Source: an uncultured Gammaproteobacteria bacterium (GTDB lineage: Bacteria > Pseudomonadota > Gammaproteobacteria > Nitrosococcales > Methylophagaceae). From it: a stretch of 64,000 nucleotides of DNA. Of the stretch, positions 42,187 through 56,964 are shown in pieces. The notes beneath the pieces were generated by a model, which saw only the letters and a program-made list of their open reading frames with translations, made no database searches and was not told the origin of the DNA. Position 1 is the first letter of the stretch, and each line of letters starts with the position of its first letter. Made by a program: the position numbers and the translations under genes. The DNA lies in the NCBI GenBank assembly GCA_905181885.1, contig CAJIZI010000001.1, forward strand, positions 434,001-498,000. The letters run 5' to 3'.

Positions 42187-44066
42187 TAGCTGGCTTCTCT
42201 CTGGTCACGCTTCAAATGTACTAGTAGTAAAGACATTGCTGCCGGTGTCACACCAGACACGCGAGATGCTTGACCTAGACTATTAGGCCTCGCATTCGCC
42301 AGTTTTTCACGAACCTCGTTTGACAAACCTCGAACATTATCGTAATTGATATCATCTGGTAAAACTGTCGTTTCATTTCGCTGCATACGATCAATTTCAT
42401 TTTGTTGGCGCTGAATATAGCCCGCATATTTAGTTCGAATAACAACTTGATCTGCGACAACATCCTCAACCTTTTGTTCTTCACCTAATAAAGTTAACAG
42501 CCCTACGTAATCAACAGCAGGTCGACGTAATAAATCCATCGCCGTACTCGCTTTTTTCAAAGGCTCACCAAGCACCAGTTTTGCAACCTCTTGGTCTATT
42601 TTTTCTGGACTAAACATCATAGTGTCAAGTCGGTTAATTTCTGATGTCACAGCCTCCTGCTTTTTGTTAAAAGCCGCCCACCGTTGATCATCCACCAAAC
42701 CTAGTTCTCGGCCTTTCGGCGTCAGCCGCAAATCTGCATTATCTTCACGTAGAAGCAACCGATATTCTGCTCTACTAGTAAACATTCGATAGGGCTCCTG
42801 GGTTCCGGAAGTCACCAAGTCATCGATCATCACACCAATATAAGCTTCATCTCGGCGAGGTGACCAAGGCTCCATCTCACGTACTTGCAAACCAGCATTA
42901 ATTCCAGCGATTAAACCCTGCGCTGCGGCTTCTTCATAACCTGTCGTCCCGTTTATTTGGCCGGCAAAAAATAAGCCCTTCATGTGTTTTGTCTCTAACC
43001 ACGGCTCCAAATCACGTGGATCAAAGTAGTCATATTCAATCGCGTAACCCGGACGTGTAATATGAGCGTTTTCAAGGCCTTTCATGGACCTCACAATTTC
43101 ATACTGCACATCAAACGGTAAACTCGTTGATATTCCATTAGGGTAGACTTCACCGCAGTTTAACCCTTCAGGCTCAAGAAATATCTGGTGAGAATTTCGC
43201 TCTGCAAAACGGACCACTTTATCCTCTATCGATGGGCAGTAGCGTGGGCCAATACCTTCTATTTCCCCACCATACATTGGTGAGCGATCCAAATTAGCCC
43301 TAATCACATCATGAGTTGCTTCGTTAGTATGCGTAATATGACACGAGATTTGTGCCGGATGATGTGATACCTCTCCCATAAAGGAAAACACAGGTGTTGG
43401 TGTATCTCCAGGCTGTTCAACCAAGAGCGAATAATCAATACTACTGCTCGCAATTCTCGGGGGCGTACCTGTTTTCAAGCGATCAACTCGGAAAGGTAAA
43501 GCTCTTAGCCGCTTAGCCAAACCAATAGAGGCTGGATCGCCGGCACGTCCCCCACGATGGTTTTCCATGCCTATATGAATCAGGCCGCCTAAGAAAGTCC
43601 CTACTGTCAAAATTACTACTTGGGCAGAAAAACGTAAACCAACTTGCGTGACTACACCGACAACACGATCATTTTCAACCACCAAGTCGTCTACAGTTTG
43701 TTGAAATAAATACAAGTTATCTTGAGACTCTAGAGTTTCACGCACGGCTGCTTTATAACGAACTCGATCAGCCTGAGCTCTTGTCGCTCTGACCGCAGGC
43801 CCTTTACTCGCATTCAAAATACGAAATTGAATACCACCACGATCAGCAGCTTTCGCCATTACACCACCAAGGGCATCGATTTCTTTAACTAAATGTCCTT
43901 TGCCAATACCACCGATAGCCGGGTTACAACTCATTTGACCGAGTGTTTCAATATTCTGAGTCAACAATAGTGTTTTAACGCCCTGGCGCGCTGAGGCCAA
44001 AGCTGCTTCAGTACCAGCATGTCCACCACCAACAACAATCACATCATAATGATCTTGATAACTCAT
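42186..44066 (-). CDS. mnmG: tRNA uridine-5-carboxymethylaminomethyl modification enzyme MnmG
   Basis: FAD-dependent enzyme (GidA) of 626 residues, partner of MnmE. The N-terminal dinucleotide-binding motif is [14 protein letters not shown] (about 9-22). Also visible are [47 protein letters not shown] and [16 protein letters not shown]. The C-terminal helical domain binds MnmE and tRNA. Unlike E. coli, it is far from mnmE (28 kb away in this window). It heads mnmG-rsmG-parA-parB. Confidence 0.98.
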   Translation of the reverse strand: MSYQDHYDVIVVGGGHAGTEAALASARQGVKTLLLTQNIETLGQMSCNPAIGGIGKGHLVKEIDALGGVMAKAADRGGIQFRILNASKGPAVRATRAQADRVRYKAAVRETLESQDNLYLFQQTVDDLVVENDRVVGVVTQVGLRFSAQVVILTVGTFLGGLIHIGMENHRGGRAGDPASIGLAKRLRALPFRVDRLKTGTPPRIASSSIDYSLLVEQPGDTPTPVFSFMGEVSHHPAQISCHITHTNEATHDVIRANLDRSPMYGGEIEGIGPRYCPSIEDKVVRFAERNSHQIFLEPEGLNCGEVYPNGISTSLPFDVQYEIVRSMKGLENAHITRPGYAIEYDYFDPRDLEPWLETKHMKGLFFAGQINGTTGYEEAAAQGLIAGINAGLQVREMEPWSPRRDEAYIGVMIDDLVTSGTQEPYRMFTSRAEYRLLLREDNADLRLTPKGRELGLVDDQRWAAFNKKQEAVTSEINRLDTMMFSPEKIDQEVAKLVLGEPLKKASTAMDLLRRPAVDYVGLLTLLGEEQKVEDVVADQVVIRTKYAGYIQRQQNEIDRMQRNETTVLPDDINYDNVRGLSNEVREKLANARPNSLGQASRVSGVTPAAMSLLLVHLKRDQREAS

Positions 44067-44202
44067 AGTAATAACTCAAAATTTTTACGCAAATCAAAAA
44101 GTGATTTTAACATGAGACAGCCATGCTTAATGCAAAAATGCTATTTTAATCTTAATTTTAAAAATTAATAAGCTGCTGACACGCTACGGGAATTTTATTT
44201 AT

Positions 44203-44976
44203 TTACTTAACGCTCTGAAATGCACGAACCGTAATAAATAGTCCTATCACAATCATAGGTAATGACAAGATTTGGCCCATAGTGATCAAATCTAAGAGTA
44301 AATAGCCATATTGCTGGTCAGGAACGCGCACAAATTCAACCACGAAACGGAAAAAACCATACCCTAATAAAAAAAGACCTGAAACAGCTCCTGGTGGCTT
44401 TGGCTTAGCAGAATATATCCACAGGATTAAAAATAATAAGACACCTTCAAGCATAGCCTCATAGAGCTGGGATGGGTGTCGGGCAAGCGGACCAGCATTT
44501 GGGAATATCATGGCCCATGGCACATCACTTACTTTTCCCCACAACTCACCGTTGATAAAATTACCGATCCGTCCAAAAAACAAACCTACGGGGACCATCG
44601 GTACGATAAAATCGCTAATTGAGAAATAAGATTTACCCGTGGCTCTCGCAAAAAAACCAAATGCTATCACTACACCTAATAGTCCCCCATGAAACGACAT
44701 CCCTCCTTGCCAAACTTTGAATAAGTTCAATGGGTTGTCGATCAGCGCAGGGAGGTCGTAAAACAACGAGTAACCAAGGCGGCCACCCACAATCACCCCA
44801 ATGGCACCATAAAACAACAAGTCCTCCACTTCCACTGCAGTCCAGCCAAATCGTTCGGCCCTTAGCCGCCCAAGCCACCAAGCTCCAGAAAAACCGAGCA
44901 AATACATTAAGCCATACCAGTGGATCTGAATTGGGCCTAATGACAAAGCCACGGGATCAATTGTTGGATAAATCAT
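44203..44976 (-). CDS. lgt: Prolipoprotein diacylglyceryl transferase
   Basis: Inner-membrane enzyme of 257 residues that transfers diacylglycerol from phosphatidylglycerol to the lipobox cysteine of prolipoproteins. Seven hydrophobic helices are evident. The Lgt signature [13 protein letters not shown] is present, as are the conserved [12 protein letters not shown] at the N-terminus and [11 protein letters not shown], which holds essential residues. It is upstream of mnmG on the same strand, separated by 136 bases. In many relatives lgt pairs with thyA, which is absent here. Confidence 0.97.
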   Translation of the reverse strand: MIYPTIDPVALSLGPIQIHWYGLMYLLGFSGAWWLGRLRAERFGWTAVEVEDLLFYGAIGVIVGGRLGYSLFYDLPALIDNPLNLFKVWQGGMSFHGGLLGVVIAFGFFARATGKSYFSISDFIVPMVPVGLFFGRIGNFINGELWGKVSDVPWAMIFPNAGPLARHPSQLYEAMLEGVLLFLILWIYSAKPKPPGAVSGLFLLGYGFFRFVVEFVRVPDQQYGYLLLDLITMGQILSLPMIVIGLFITVRAFQSVK

Positions 44977-45089
44977 ACAAATCTCTCAAAAATGTGGCTA
45001 AATGGATACAAATTGGACGAAACAACATATAAAAGCTAGCTCATCTTCTCAATTGTCGTTAACATAACGACCCATTGTCTTGTTAAAAA

Positions 45090-45104
45090 TGCACTAAATT
45101 AGCA
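45090..45104 (+). promoter_or_regulatory. TGCAC dyad, possible enhancer half-site upstream of porin 1
   Basis: TGCACTAAATTAGCA is a short dyad (TGC ... GCA), 113 bases upstream of the porin 1 sigma-54-like element. NtrC sites have the form TGCACC-N5-GGTGCA; only the left half agrees and the spacing is 2 bases short. It is listed because an equivalent TGCAC lies 110 bases before the sigma-54 element of porin 2. NtrC binding is an inference. Confidence 0.25.
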
Positions 45105-45202
45105 TATTAAAGGCAAGTCTACTGCGCTAGGATGTCTTCTTCTTTGAGTATAGGATAAATTAGATAGTAATATCGATAGAAACGTTACCAATTAAGAATA
45201 AA

Positions 45203-45219
45203 TGGCGCGCATCATACTT
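45203..45219 (+). promoter_or_regulatory. Degenerate sigma-54-like promoter of porin 1
   Basis: TGGCGCGCATCATACTT aligns with the sigma-54 consensus TGGCACGN4TTGCW. The -24 GG is present, but the -12 GC is replaced by AC at the correct 12-base distance. It is clearly paralogous to the better element before porin 2 (shared CGCATC and a downstream TCAGTCTG). It lies about 70 bases before the start codon. Activity may be weak or lost. Confidence 0.4.
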
Positions 45220-45289
45220 TGGTCAGTCTGTTTAAACAAACAAACCAAAATATATACGAACAATAACTTTAATTTTCCAGGAGACGGAA

Positions 45290-46048
45290 ATGAAACTGAA
45301 ACAATTATCTAGTCTTTGCCTAGCAGCAAGCACATTAATGGCGGCTTCTTCAGCAATGGCATGGGAAAGTGCTGATGGTCAACACTCAACTAGCGCTAGC
45401 GTCGCACTTTCTAGTGACTACATGTGGCGTGGTGGATCACAAACTGATAATGAAATGGCCTTGTCTGGTAGTTTTGACTACGGACATGCTTCTGGTTTTT
45501 ATGCTGGTGCTTGGGCTTCAAACGTAGATTTTACTGTTGGTACTGACAAGGCTCACCTCGAAGTTGATGTATATGCAGGTTATACATTTGAAGCATACGA
45601 TGGCATTGCTTATGACTTGGGTATGATGCGGTATGTCTTCACAGGTACGGATGGAGTTGACTGGAATGAATATTATGCGGCAATAAGCTACAGCGCATTC
45701 AGTCTTAAAGTTTCTCATACTGAAGACTTTGGCGGTAAAGATGAAAAAGCAACACACTATTTACTAGGCTTTAACTATGACCTACCTATGGATGTTGCAC
45801 TTCATGTGAATTATGCTTTCTATGACTTTGATGACATTGACAAAGTAATGGGGACGTCACCTAACAAAATAGATAACCCACTTCAGGATTATGCGATCGG
45901 CGTATCTAAACATATGGTTGGCCTTGACTGGGATGTTACTTACTTTGAGACACTGAAAGAAGGTAAAAATGCTACTGAGAACGGTAATGCCGGCTCAAGT
46001 AACAAGTCTGATAGCAGGTTCGTACTAACTGTTTCTAAATCATTCTAA
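45290..46048 (+). CDS. TorF-family putative porin (porin 1)
   Basis: Outer-membrane beta-barrel protein of 252 residues with a signal peptide cleaved near AMAWES (about 23-25). The mature part alternates aromatic and polar residues, begins DGQHSTSASVALSSDYMWRG and ends with the barrel-closing FVLTVSKSF (terminal Phe). The SSDYMWRG-SQT start and the G-FYAG-WASNVDF segment mark the TIGR02001/TorF family of putative porins. These often sit near glnK-amtB or other nutrient-uptake genes; the substrate is not known. It is a paralogue of the next gene. Confidence 0.85.
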   Translation: MKLKQLSSLCLAASTLMAASSAMAWESADGQHSTSASVALSSDYMWRGGSQTDNEMALSGSFDYGHASGFYAGAWASNVDFTVGTDKAHLEVDVYAGYTFEAYDGIAYDLGMMRYVFTGTDGVDWNEYYAAISYSAFSLKVSHTEDFGGKDEKATHYLLGFNYDLPMDVALHVNYAFYDFDDIDKVMGTSPNKIDNPLQDYAIGVSKHMVGLDWDVTYFETLKEGKNATENGNAGSSNKSDSRFVLTVSKSF

Positions 46049-46078
46049 ATCTGATTTAGTAATACTCAAGCTTTATAA

Positions 46079-46117
46079 AAAGGGCGGCTATCTGCAAAGA
46101 TAACCGCCCTTTTTTTA
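46079..46117 (+). terminator. Rho-independent terminator after porin 1
   Basis: AAGGGCGGCTATCT, a GCAA loop, then AGATAACCGCCCTT and a T-run (46111-46117). The stem has 13 or so pairs with one G-T pair. It lies about 30 bases after the porin 1 stop, so porin 1 is a single-gene unit. Confidence 0.88.
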
Positions 46118-46215
46118 CCCTTTTTACTCCCCCCTAAACTCTACACCTCATAAATCATCCTCTTTTTGTTCACAAAAAATTATATCTCTCCGCTCCAAAA
46201 TGCCTTAAATCTAAC

Positions 46216-46232
46216 TGCACCTTTATAGGTCA
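46216..46232 (+). promoter_or_regulatory. NtrC-like enhancer half-site upstream of porin 2
   Basis: TGCACCTTTATAGGTCA has a perfect left half of the NtrC consensus TGCACC-N5-GGTGCA, while the right half (GGTCA, spaced by 6) is imperfect. It lies 110 bases upstream of the sigma-54 element, the usual enhancer distance. With glnK-amtB two genes downstream, nitrogen control is plausible but inferred. Confidence 0.35.
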
Positions 46233-46325
46233 GAACTTGATAATACCGCACCAGCACTACCCACAAGATCCAAATAAAACTATAATAAAAACCGTAAACT
46301 ACTGTTTTATAATGCTTTATAATCA

Positions 46326-46341
46326 TGGCACGCATCCTGCT
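46326..46341 (+). promoter_or_regulatory. Sigma-54 (RpoN) promoter of porin 2
   Basis: TGGCACGCATCCTGCT matches the RpoN consensus TGGCACGN4TTGCW at every position but one, with GG and GC exactly 12 bases apart (46327 and 46339). It lies about 85 bases before the porin 2 start. Combined with the downstream glnK-amtB genes, it suggests control by nitrogen status. Confidence 0.75.
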
Positions 46342-46424
46342 TTATCTTCATCAGTCTGAACTTTAAATATGGCCAGGTCCCTATGTGAGTTCAAACGATA
46401 AACCTATAATTCAGGAGCTTAAAA

Positions 46425-47069
46425 ATGAAAATGAAAAAACTATCAACACTTTGTTTAGCGGCAAGCACTTTAATTGCTACTTCAACTGTAATGGCATGGG
46501 AAAGCGCAGATGGTCAGCACTCGACAAGTGCCAGTGTGGCGCTCTCTTCTGACTATATGTGGCGTGGCTATTCTCAAACAGACAGTGAGCCTGCTATTTC
46601 AGGCAGCCTAGACTATGGGCATGCAAGTGGCTTTTATGCTGGTACTTGGGCATCAAATGTAGACTTTTCAGATAGTAATAACAATCAAGCTCATATTGAA
46701 ATTGATGCTTACGCAGGTTTTTCTAACGAACTCGGCGGTACGGGCATTGGGTACGACCTTGGTGTCTTGCGCTATATGTACCCTGGTACTGACAGTCTAG
46801 ATTGGAATGAATATTATGCCTCTCTAAGCTATAGCATCTTTACTGCTGGTATTGCATACACAGATGAAATTTATGGTGGTGATAAAGATGCAACCTATTA
46901 CTCTTTAGGCTTTGGCTATGATCTTCCGATGAATGTCGCATTAAGTGCTAACTATGGCTATTACGATGATGAATCTGCAGATAATAACCCAACTGATTAC
47001 AGCATTGGCCTTTCTACAGAGATGGTTGGTTTTGGTTTGGACCTGACCTATACCGATACTGATAGCTGA
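46425..47069 (+). CDS. TorF-family putative porin (porin 2), frameshifted near the C-terminus
   Basis: Paralogue of the preceding porin, of similar length. The signal peptide and first 70 residues are nearly identical (SADGQHSTSASVALSSDYMWRG, then GYSQTDSEPAISGSLDYGHASG). The frame stops at 47067-47069 after TDTDS. One base later, a second frame reads GEALYGENIADGRLIFTVSKSL up to a TAA at 47137-47139, exactly the missing last beta strands. Removing one T at 47067 restores a 237-residue protein. As read, the barrel would lack its terminal strand and probably not assemble. Regulation is by the sigma-54 element upstream. Confidence 0.83.
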   Translation: MKMKKLSTLCLAASTLIATSTVMAWESADGQHSTSASVALSSDYMWRGYSQTDSEPAISGSLDYGHASGFYAGTWASNVDFSDSNNNQAHIEIDAYAGFSNELGGTGIGYDLGVLRYMYPGTDSLDWNEYYASLSYSIFTAGIAYTDEIYGGDKDATYYSLGFGYDLPMNVALSANYGYYDDESADNNPTDYSIGLSTEMVGFGLDLTYTDTDS

Positions 47070-47154
47070 TGGTGAAGCACTCTATGGTGAGAATATAGCC
47101 GATGGGCGCCTAATTTTCACAGTCTCAAAATCGCTCTAATAACTAATTATAAAA

Positions 47155-47190
47155 GAGGTCTCCTCGCCATAGGCAGCGAGGCCTCTTTTT
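47155..47190 (+). terminator. Rho-independent terminator between porin 2 and glnK
   Basis: GAGGTCTCCTCGCC, a short loop, then GCGAGGCCTCTTTTT with a T-run. The stem is long, with one bulge. It lies just 18 bases before the glnK start. I see no separate promoter between it and glnK, so glnK-amtB may depend on read-through of this hairpin or on a promoter overlapping it. Confidence 0.75.
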
Positions 47191-47204
47191 AAACGAAGGA
47201 ATAA

Positions 47205-47546
<342 letters not shown>

Positions 47547-47564
47547 TTAAAAGGACACAATAAA

Positions 47565-48833
47565 ATGGAAGATCAAATTTTCCAGCTCCAGTATGCTATG
47601 GACACATTCTATTTTCTAGTTTGTGGCGCACTAGTTATGTGGATGGCAGCTGGCTTCTCTATGCTAGAAGCAGGCCTTGTCAGAGCTAAAAACACTACTG
47701 AAATTTTAACAAAAAATGTCATGCTTTTCGCAATCGCTTCTACGTCTTACTTAGTAGTCGGTTATGACATCATGTACGGCGGCGGTTTATTTCTCACAGG
47801 AATAGATGGTGGTGACACCTTAGTTGCTGATGCACTTGCTGCATCTGCTGAAGCAGGGTTCGATGGCGGATCTGTATACTCAGGTGCATCTGATTTCTTC
47901 TTTCAAGTTGTATTTGTAGCTACTGCAATGTCAATTGTATCTGGTGCGGTTGCTGAAAGAATGAAACTTAGCGCTTTTGCCTTTTTTGCAATTGTCATGA
48001 CAGCGTTCATTTACCCAATGTCAGGAGCTTGGACATGGGGCGGTGCATCTGTATTTGGCCTATTTTCACTAGGTGATGACTTTGGCTTTCTTGATTTTGC
48101 AGGTTCAGGAATCGTTCATATGGCAGGTGCAGCTGCAGCTCTTGCTGGTGTTATCTTATTAGGTTCCCGTAAAGGAAAATATGGCGCAAACGGTGAAGTG
48201 AAACCAATTCCTGGTGCAAACCTACCTCTAGCAACACTTGGTACTTTCATCTTGTGGATGGGCTGGTTTGGCTTTAATGGTGGTTCAGTCTTAAAATTAG
48301 GTGATATCGCAAGTTCAAATGCTGTTGCAATGGTCTTTTTAAATACCAATGCTGCGGCTGCTGGTGGTGTTCTTGGTGCTTTAATTATTTCTAAAGTACT
48401 CTTCAATAAAGCCGATTTAACTATGATTTTGAATGGCGCTTTAGCAGGCTTAGTTGCCATCACTGCTGGTCCGGATACACCCACACCTGTTGTTGCAACA
48501 TTAATTGGTGCCGTCGGTGGTGTTTTGGTTGTCTTCTCTATCATGATGATGGATAAATTTAAAATAGATGACCCAGTCGGTGCAATTTCGGTCCACGGCG
48601 TCGTCGGTCTATGGGGATTATTAGCAGTACCATTAACAAATAGTGATGCAAGCTTTATAGGTCAAATAGTTGGCGCTGCAACCATATTTGTGTGGGTCTT
48701 TGGTGCGAGCTTCATTACCTGGCTAGTTTTGAAAAAGGTTATGGGCATCCGTGTCAGCGAAGAAGAAGAGGCTGCAGGGGTAGACATAAGTGAGTGTGGT
48801 ATGGAGGCATACCCAGAGTTCACAGACAGATAA
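47565..48833 (+). CDS. amtB: Ammonium transporter AmtB
   Basis: Ammonium channel of 422 residues with about 11 membrane helices. The N-terminal WMAAGFSMLEAGLVRAKNTTEI and DFAGSGIVHMAGAAAALAG segments are typical. The twin histidines of the pore are in GIVHMAG and SVHGVVGLWGLLAV. Unlike E. coli AmtB, I see no cleavable signal peptide: the protein starts with a polar MEDQIFQLQYAMDTFYF. It forms an operon with glnK and is followed by a strong terminator. Confidence 0.95.
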   Translation: MEDQIFQLQYAMDTFYFLVCGALVMWMAAGFSMLEAGLVRAKNTTEILTKNVMLFAIASTSYLVVGYDIMYGGGLFLTGIDGGDTLVADALAASAEAGFDGGSVYSGASDFFFQVVFVATAMSIVSGAVAERMKLSAFAFFAIVMTAFIYPMSGAWTWGGASVFGLFSLGDDFGFLDFAGSGIVHMAGAAAALAGVILLGSRKGKYGANGEVKPIPGANLPLATLGTFILWMGWFGFNGGSVLKLGDIASSNAVAMVFLNTNAAAAGGVLGALIISKVLFNKADLTMILNGALAGLVAITAGPDTPTPVVATLIGAVGGVLVVFSIMMMDKFKIDDPVGAISVHGVVGLWGLLAVPLTNSDASFIGQIVGAATIFVWVFGASFITWLVLKKVMGIRVSEEEEAAGVDISECGMEAYPEFTDR

Positions 48834-48860
48834 TAAACTCTTAGCATTTTAAACCAATAA

Positions 48861-48896
48861 AAGGGCGGCTCGATACCTTCGAATCGCCCTTTTTTC
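48861..48896 (+). terminator. Rho-independent terminator after amtB
   Basis: AAGGGCGGCTCGA and TCGAATCGCCCTT form a stem with a small internal mismatch, followed by a T-run to 48895. It lies 27 bases after the amtB stop and shares AAGGGCGGCT with the porin 1 terminator. Confidence 0.85.
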
Positions 48897-49027
48897 ATCC
48901 AGATTTTCATTCATAATCAAGTTAGTCTATTATTTGGTATAACCCTTATCTTCGAAAAAAAGATAATGCCAGCCATTACAGAAAAGCGTAAAATGGCTGG
49001 ATACAGAACAACATGACATAAAACTCT

Positions 49028-49630
49028 ATGATAAATATCGACTTAATCAACACAACTCCCCTAAAAATGCAGCCCTTTCCATACTTTACCATTGAGCAAT
49101 CCATGCTTGATAAAGAGTTAATGGGGCTTGTACAAAACTTTCCAATAATCAATAGCGGTGGCAGCTTCAACAAAGAAGATCTTGAGCTCAGTGAGCACTA
49201 TCACTCTCTTCACGATTCATTAGATTCAGACTCTTTTCGCCAAGCATTATCTGAAAAGTTTAAAGTCAATGTAATAACATCACCAATAATGCTCACCTAT
49301 CGTGGGTTCTCACGGACTAAAGATGGACGTGTTCACACAGATTCAAAAACAAAGCTACTCACTATTTTGATCTACTTTAACGATGGGTGGGCAGCACAAA
49401 GCGGTAAATTACGCATTTTAAACAGTGATGACATGAATGATATTGCTGAAGAAGTAAACCCAACTGCCGGCTCCATGGTCGCCTTTAAAGTCACGGACAA
49501 CTGCTGGCATGGCTATCCTTCATTTGAAGGTACTCGCAATGCAATTCAGGTTAACTTTTTAGCCAATGAAGCTGCTAGCAAAAAACATAAGTTCTTCCAT
49601 AAAATAAGCGCCAAACTAAAGTCTCTTTAA
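49028..49630 (+). CDS. 2-oxoglutarate/Fe(II)-dependent oxygenase, function unknown
   Basis: Protein of 200 residues with the iron-binding facial triad of the 2OG-Fe(II) oxygenase superfamily: His103-x-Asp105 in GRVHTDSKTK and His161 in NCWHGYPSFEG. Arg170 (GTRNAIQVNFL) is placed to bind 2-oxoglutarate. The strand pattern between (LLTILIYFNDGW, GSMVAFKV) fits the double-stranded beta helix, as in prolyl hydroxylase-like members. The substrate is unknown; some close families act on sugars, lipopolysaccharide or small metabolites. It stands alone between amtB and the convergent hemE, so context gives no clear role. Confidence 0.78.
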   Translation: MINIDLINTTPLKMQPFPYFTIEQSMLDKELMGLVQNFPIINSGGSFNKEDLELSEHYHSLHDSLDSDSFRQALSEKFKVNVITSPIMLTYRGFSRTKDGRVHTDSKTKLLTILIYFNDGWAAQSGKLRILNSDDMNDIAEEVNPTAGSMVAFKVTDNCWHGYPSFEGTRNAIQVNFLANEAASKKHKFFHKISAKLKSL

Positions 49631-49689
49631 GCAAGTATTAGGCTTTATTCTTAATTTAAGAGCTGTTTTATCGGTAATCCCTATCCAAT

Positions 49690-50758
49690 TTACTTATGAT
49701 ATTGCTCACTTAGCCGATGAACAGAATCGACTAGTCGTGTCATATTCTCCGGGTCAACTGTCGGGTGAATACCATGTCCTAAATTAAAAACATGCCCAGT
49801 CTTACCCTCTCCAAAACTAGCTAAAACACTAGAAACTTCTTGTTCCACTCGGTCCGGAGAGGCATAAAGTACACAAGGATCCATATTACCTTGAAGCGTC
49901 ACTTTATTACCTATACGTTGACGTGCAGAACCGATATCAGTAGTCCAATCCAACCCAACACCATCCACTCCAGTATCGGCCATTACCTCTAACCATTGCC
50001 CCCCCCCTTTCGTAAATAATGTAACAGGCACTACTCTGACCATCATTTTCACGTGTTAGCCCTGCCACAATTTGCTGCATATAGGCTAAAGAGAATTGCT
50101 GATAATTACTTTGGCCCAGTGCCCCACCCCATGTATCAAAAAGCATAATCGATTGGGCGCCGGCAGCAATTTGAGCATTTAGATATGCAATAACTGATTT
50201 AGCTAAAACAGCTAATAATGCATGCATTTGCTCAGGCGCATCGAACATCATCCCCTTGACCTTGGCAAAATCTTTACTCGACCCTCCTTCAACCATATAA
50301 CAAGCCAAAGTCCAAGGGCTACCACTGAAACCAATCAAAGGCACTTTCCCATTTATTTCACGACGAGTAACACGAATTGCATCCATCACATATCGCAAAT
50401 TATCTTCCATATCAGGCACGCCCAATTTGGCAATATCTGCAGCACTACAAATAACATTTTTGAATTTTGGTCCTTCTCCAGGGACGAAATGAAGCCCTAA
50501 ACCCATCGCATCAGGAATAGTCAAAATATCTGAGAATATAATAGCGGCATCCAAATCATAACGGCGTAAGGGCTGTAAAGTGACTTCACACGCGAGGTCT
50601 GGTGTGCTGCATAGGGTCATAAAGTCCCCTGCTTTTGCCCTTATTTCACGATATTCTGGCAAATATCGGCCGGCCTGACGCATAACCCATACAGGAGTCT
50701 TATCTACAGGCTGTCCTAACAACGCTCTCAAATAACGGTCATTTTTTAATTCAGACAC
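49690..50758 (-). pseudogene. hemE: Uroporphyrinogen decarboxylase, interrupted by a one-base insertion
   Basis: HemE decarboxylates uroporphyrinogen III to coproporphyrinogen III. The start at 50758 gives the correct N-terminus ([36 protein letters not shown]), continuing to ENDG near residue 240. There the frame shifts: it goes on with unrelated residues to a stop at 49937, while the true C-terminal half continues in another frame to 49690 ([21 protein letters not shown] ... HRLSEQYHK). Removing one base near 50037-50038 restores a 355-residue enzyme, the family length. All motifs are intact on both sides, so error or very recent mutation is likely. Loss would block heme synthesis, though hemC and hemD are intact here. 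Confidence 0.88.
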
Positions 50759-50810
50759 CCGCGGGCTCCTTAATTAGAGTTCTTTGGTTTTCAAAACAGA
50801 TAATTGCAGG

Positions 50811-56725
<5,915 letters not shown>

Positions 56726-56964
56726 GTCTATACCTTTAACATTTGTGTTAATGCTCGACTCCCCATCATTGCTTTAATTTGAGAAGTATTGATGCCTTTA
56801 TAAGTAAGGCCAGCAAAATTGATCCACCATTATAGCTGTTGATCTGATGCCATTCAATCATCACTTCTTTATAAATAGGACATTTATTAAAGATAGAAAT
56901 TTCCCTAATTTCAATTAAATAGCTAAAATAGTTTGTTGTTTATAAAAAAGGCATTAGATCTATC

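Larger units (their letters stand above)
44977..45289. other. Intergenic region with regulatory elements between lgt and porin 1
   Basis: This 313-base divergent spacer has no convincing open reading frame or structured RNA. It holds the lgt promoter on the minus strand and, towards the right, the degenerate sigma-54 element and TGCAC half-site listed separately. A Shine-Dalgarno-like CAGGAGACG precedes the porin start at 45290. Confidence 0.5.
46118..46424. other. Intergenic region between the porin genes holding promoter elements
   Basis: This 307-base stretch has no supported gene. It contains the sigma-54 promoter at 46326 and a TGCACC half-site at 46216, listed separately. A Shine-Dalgarno-like CAGGAG lies about 10 bases before the porin 2 start. 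The sequence before 46200 is pyrimidine-rich without evident structure. Confidence 0.5.

Noticed and set aside
44414-44423. TATATCCACA, similar to a DnaA box, within lgt
   Set aside because: A single near-match with one mismatch inside a conserved gene and without neighbours is not evidence of an origin.
48116-48544. 142-codon antisense frame inside amtB
   Set aside because: It lies wholly within a strongly conserved membrane gene and has shadow-like Lys/Pro/Ala composition.
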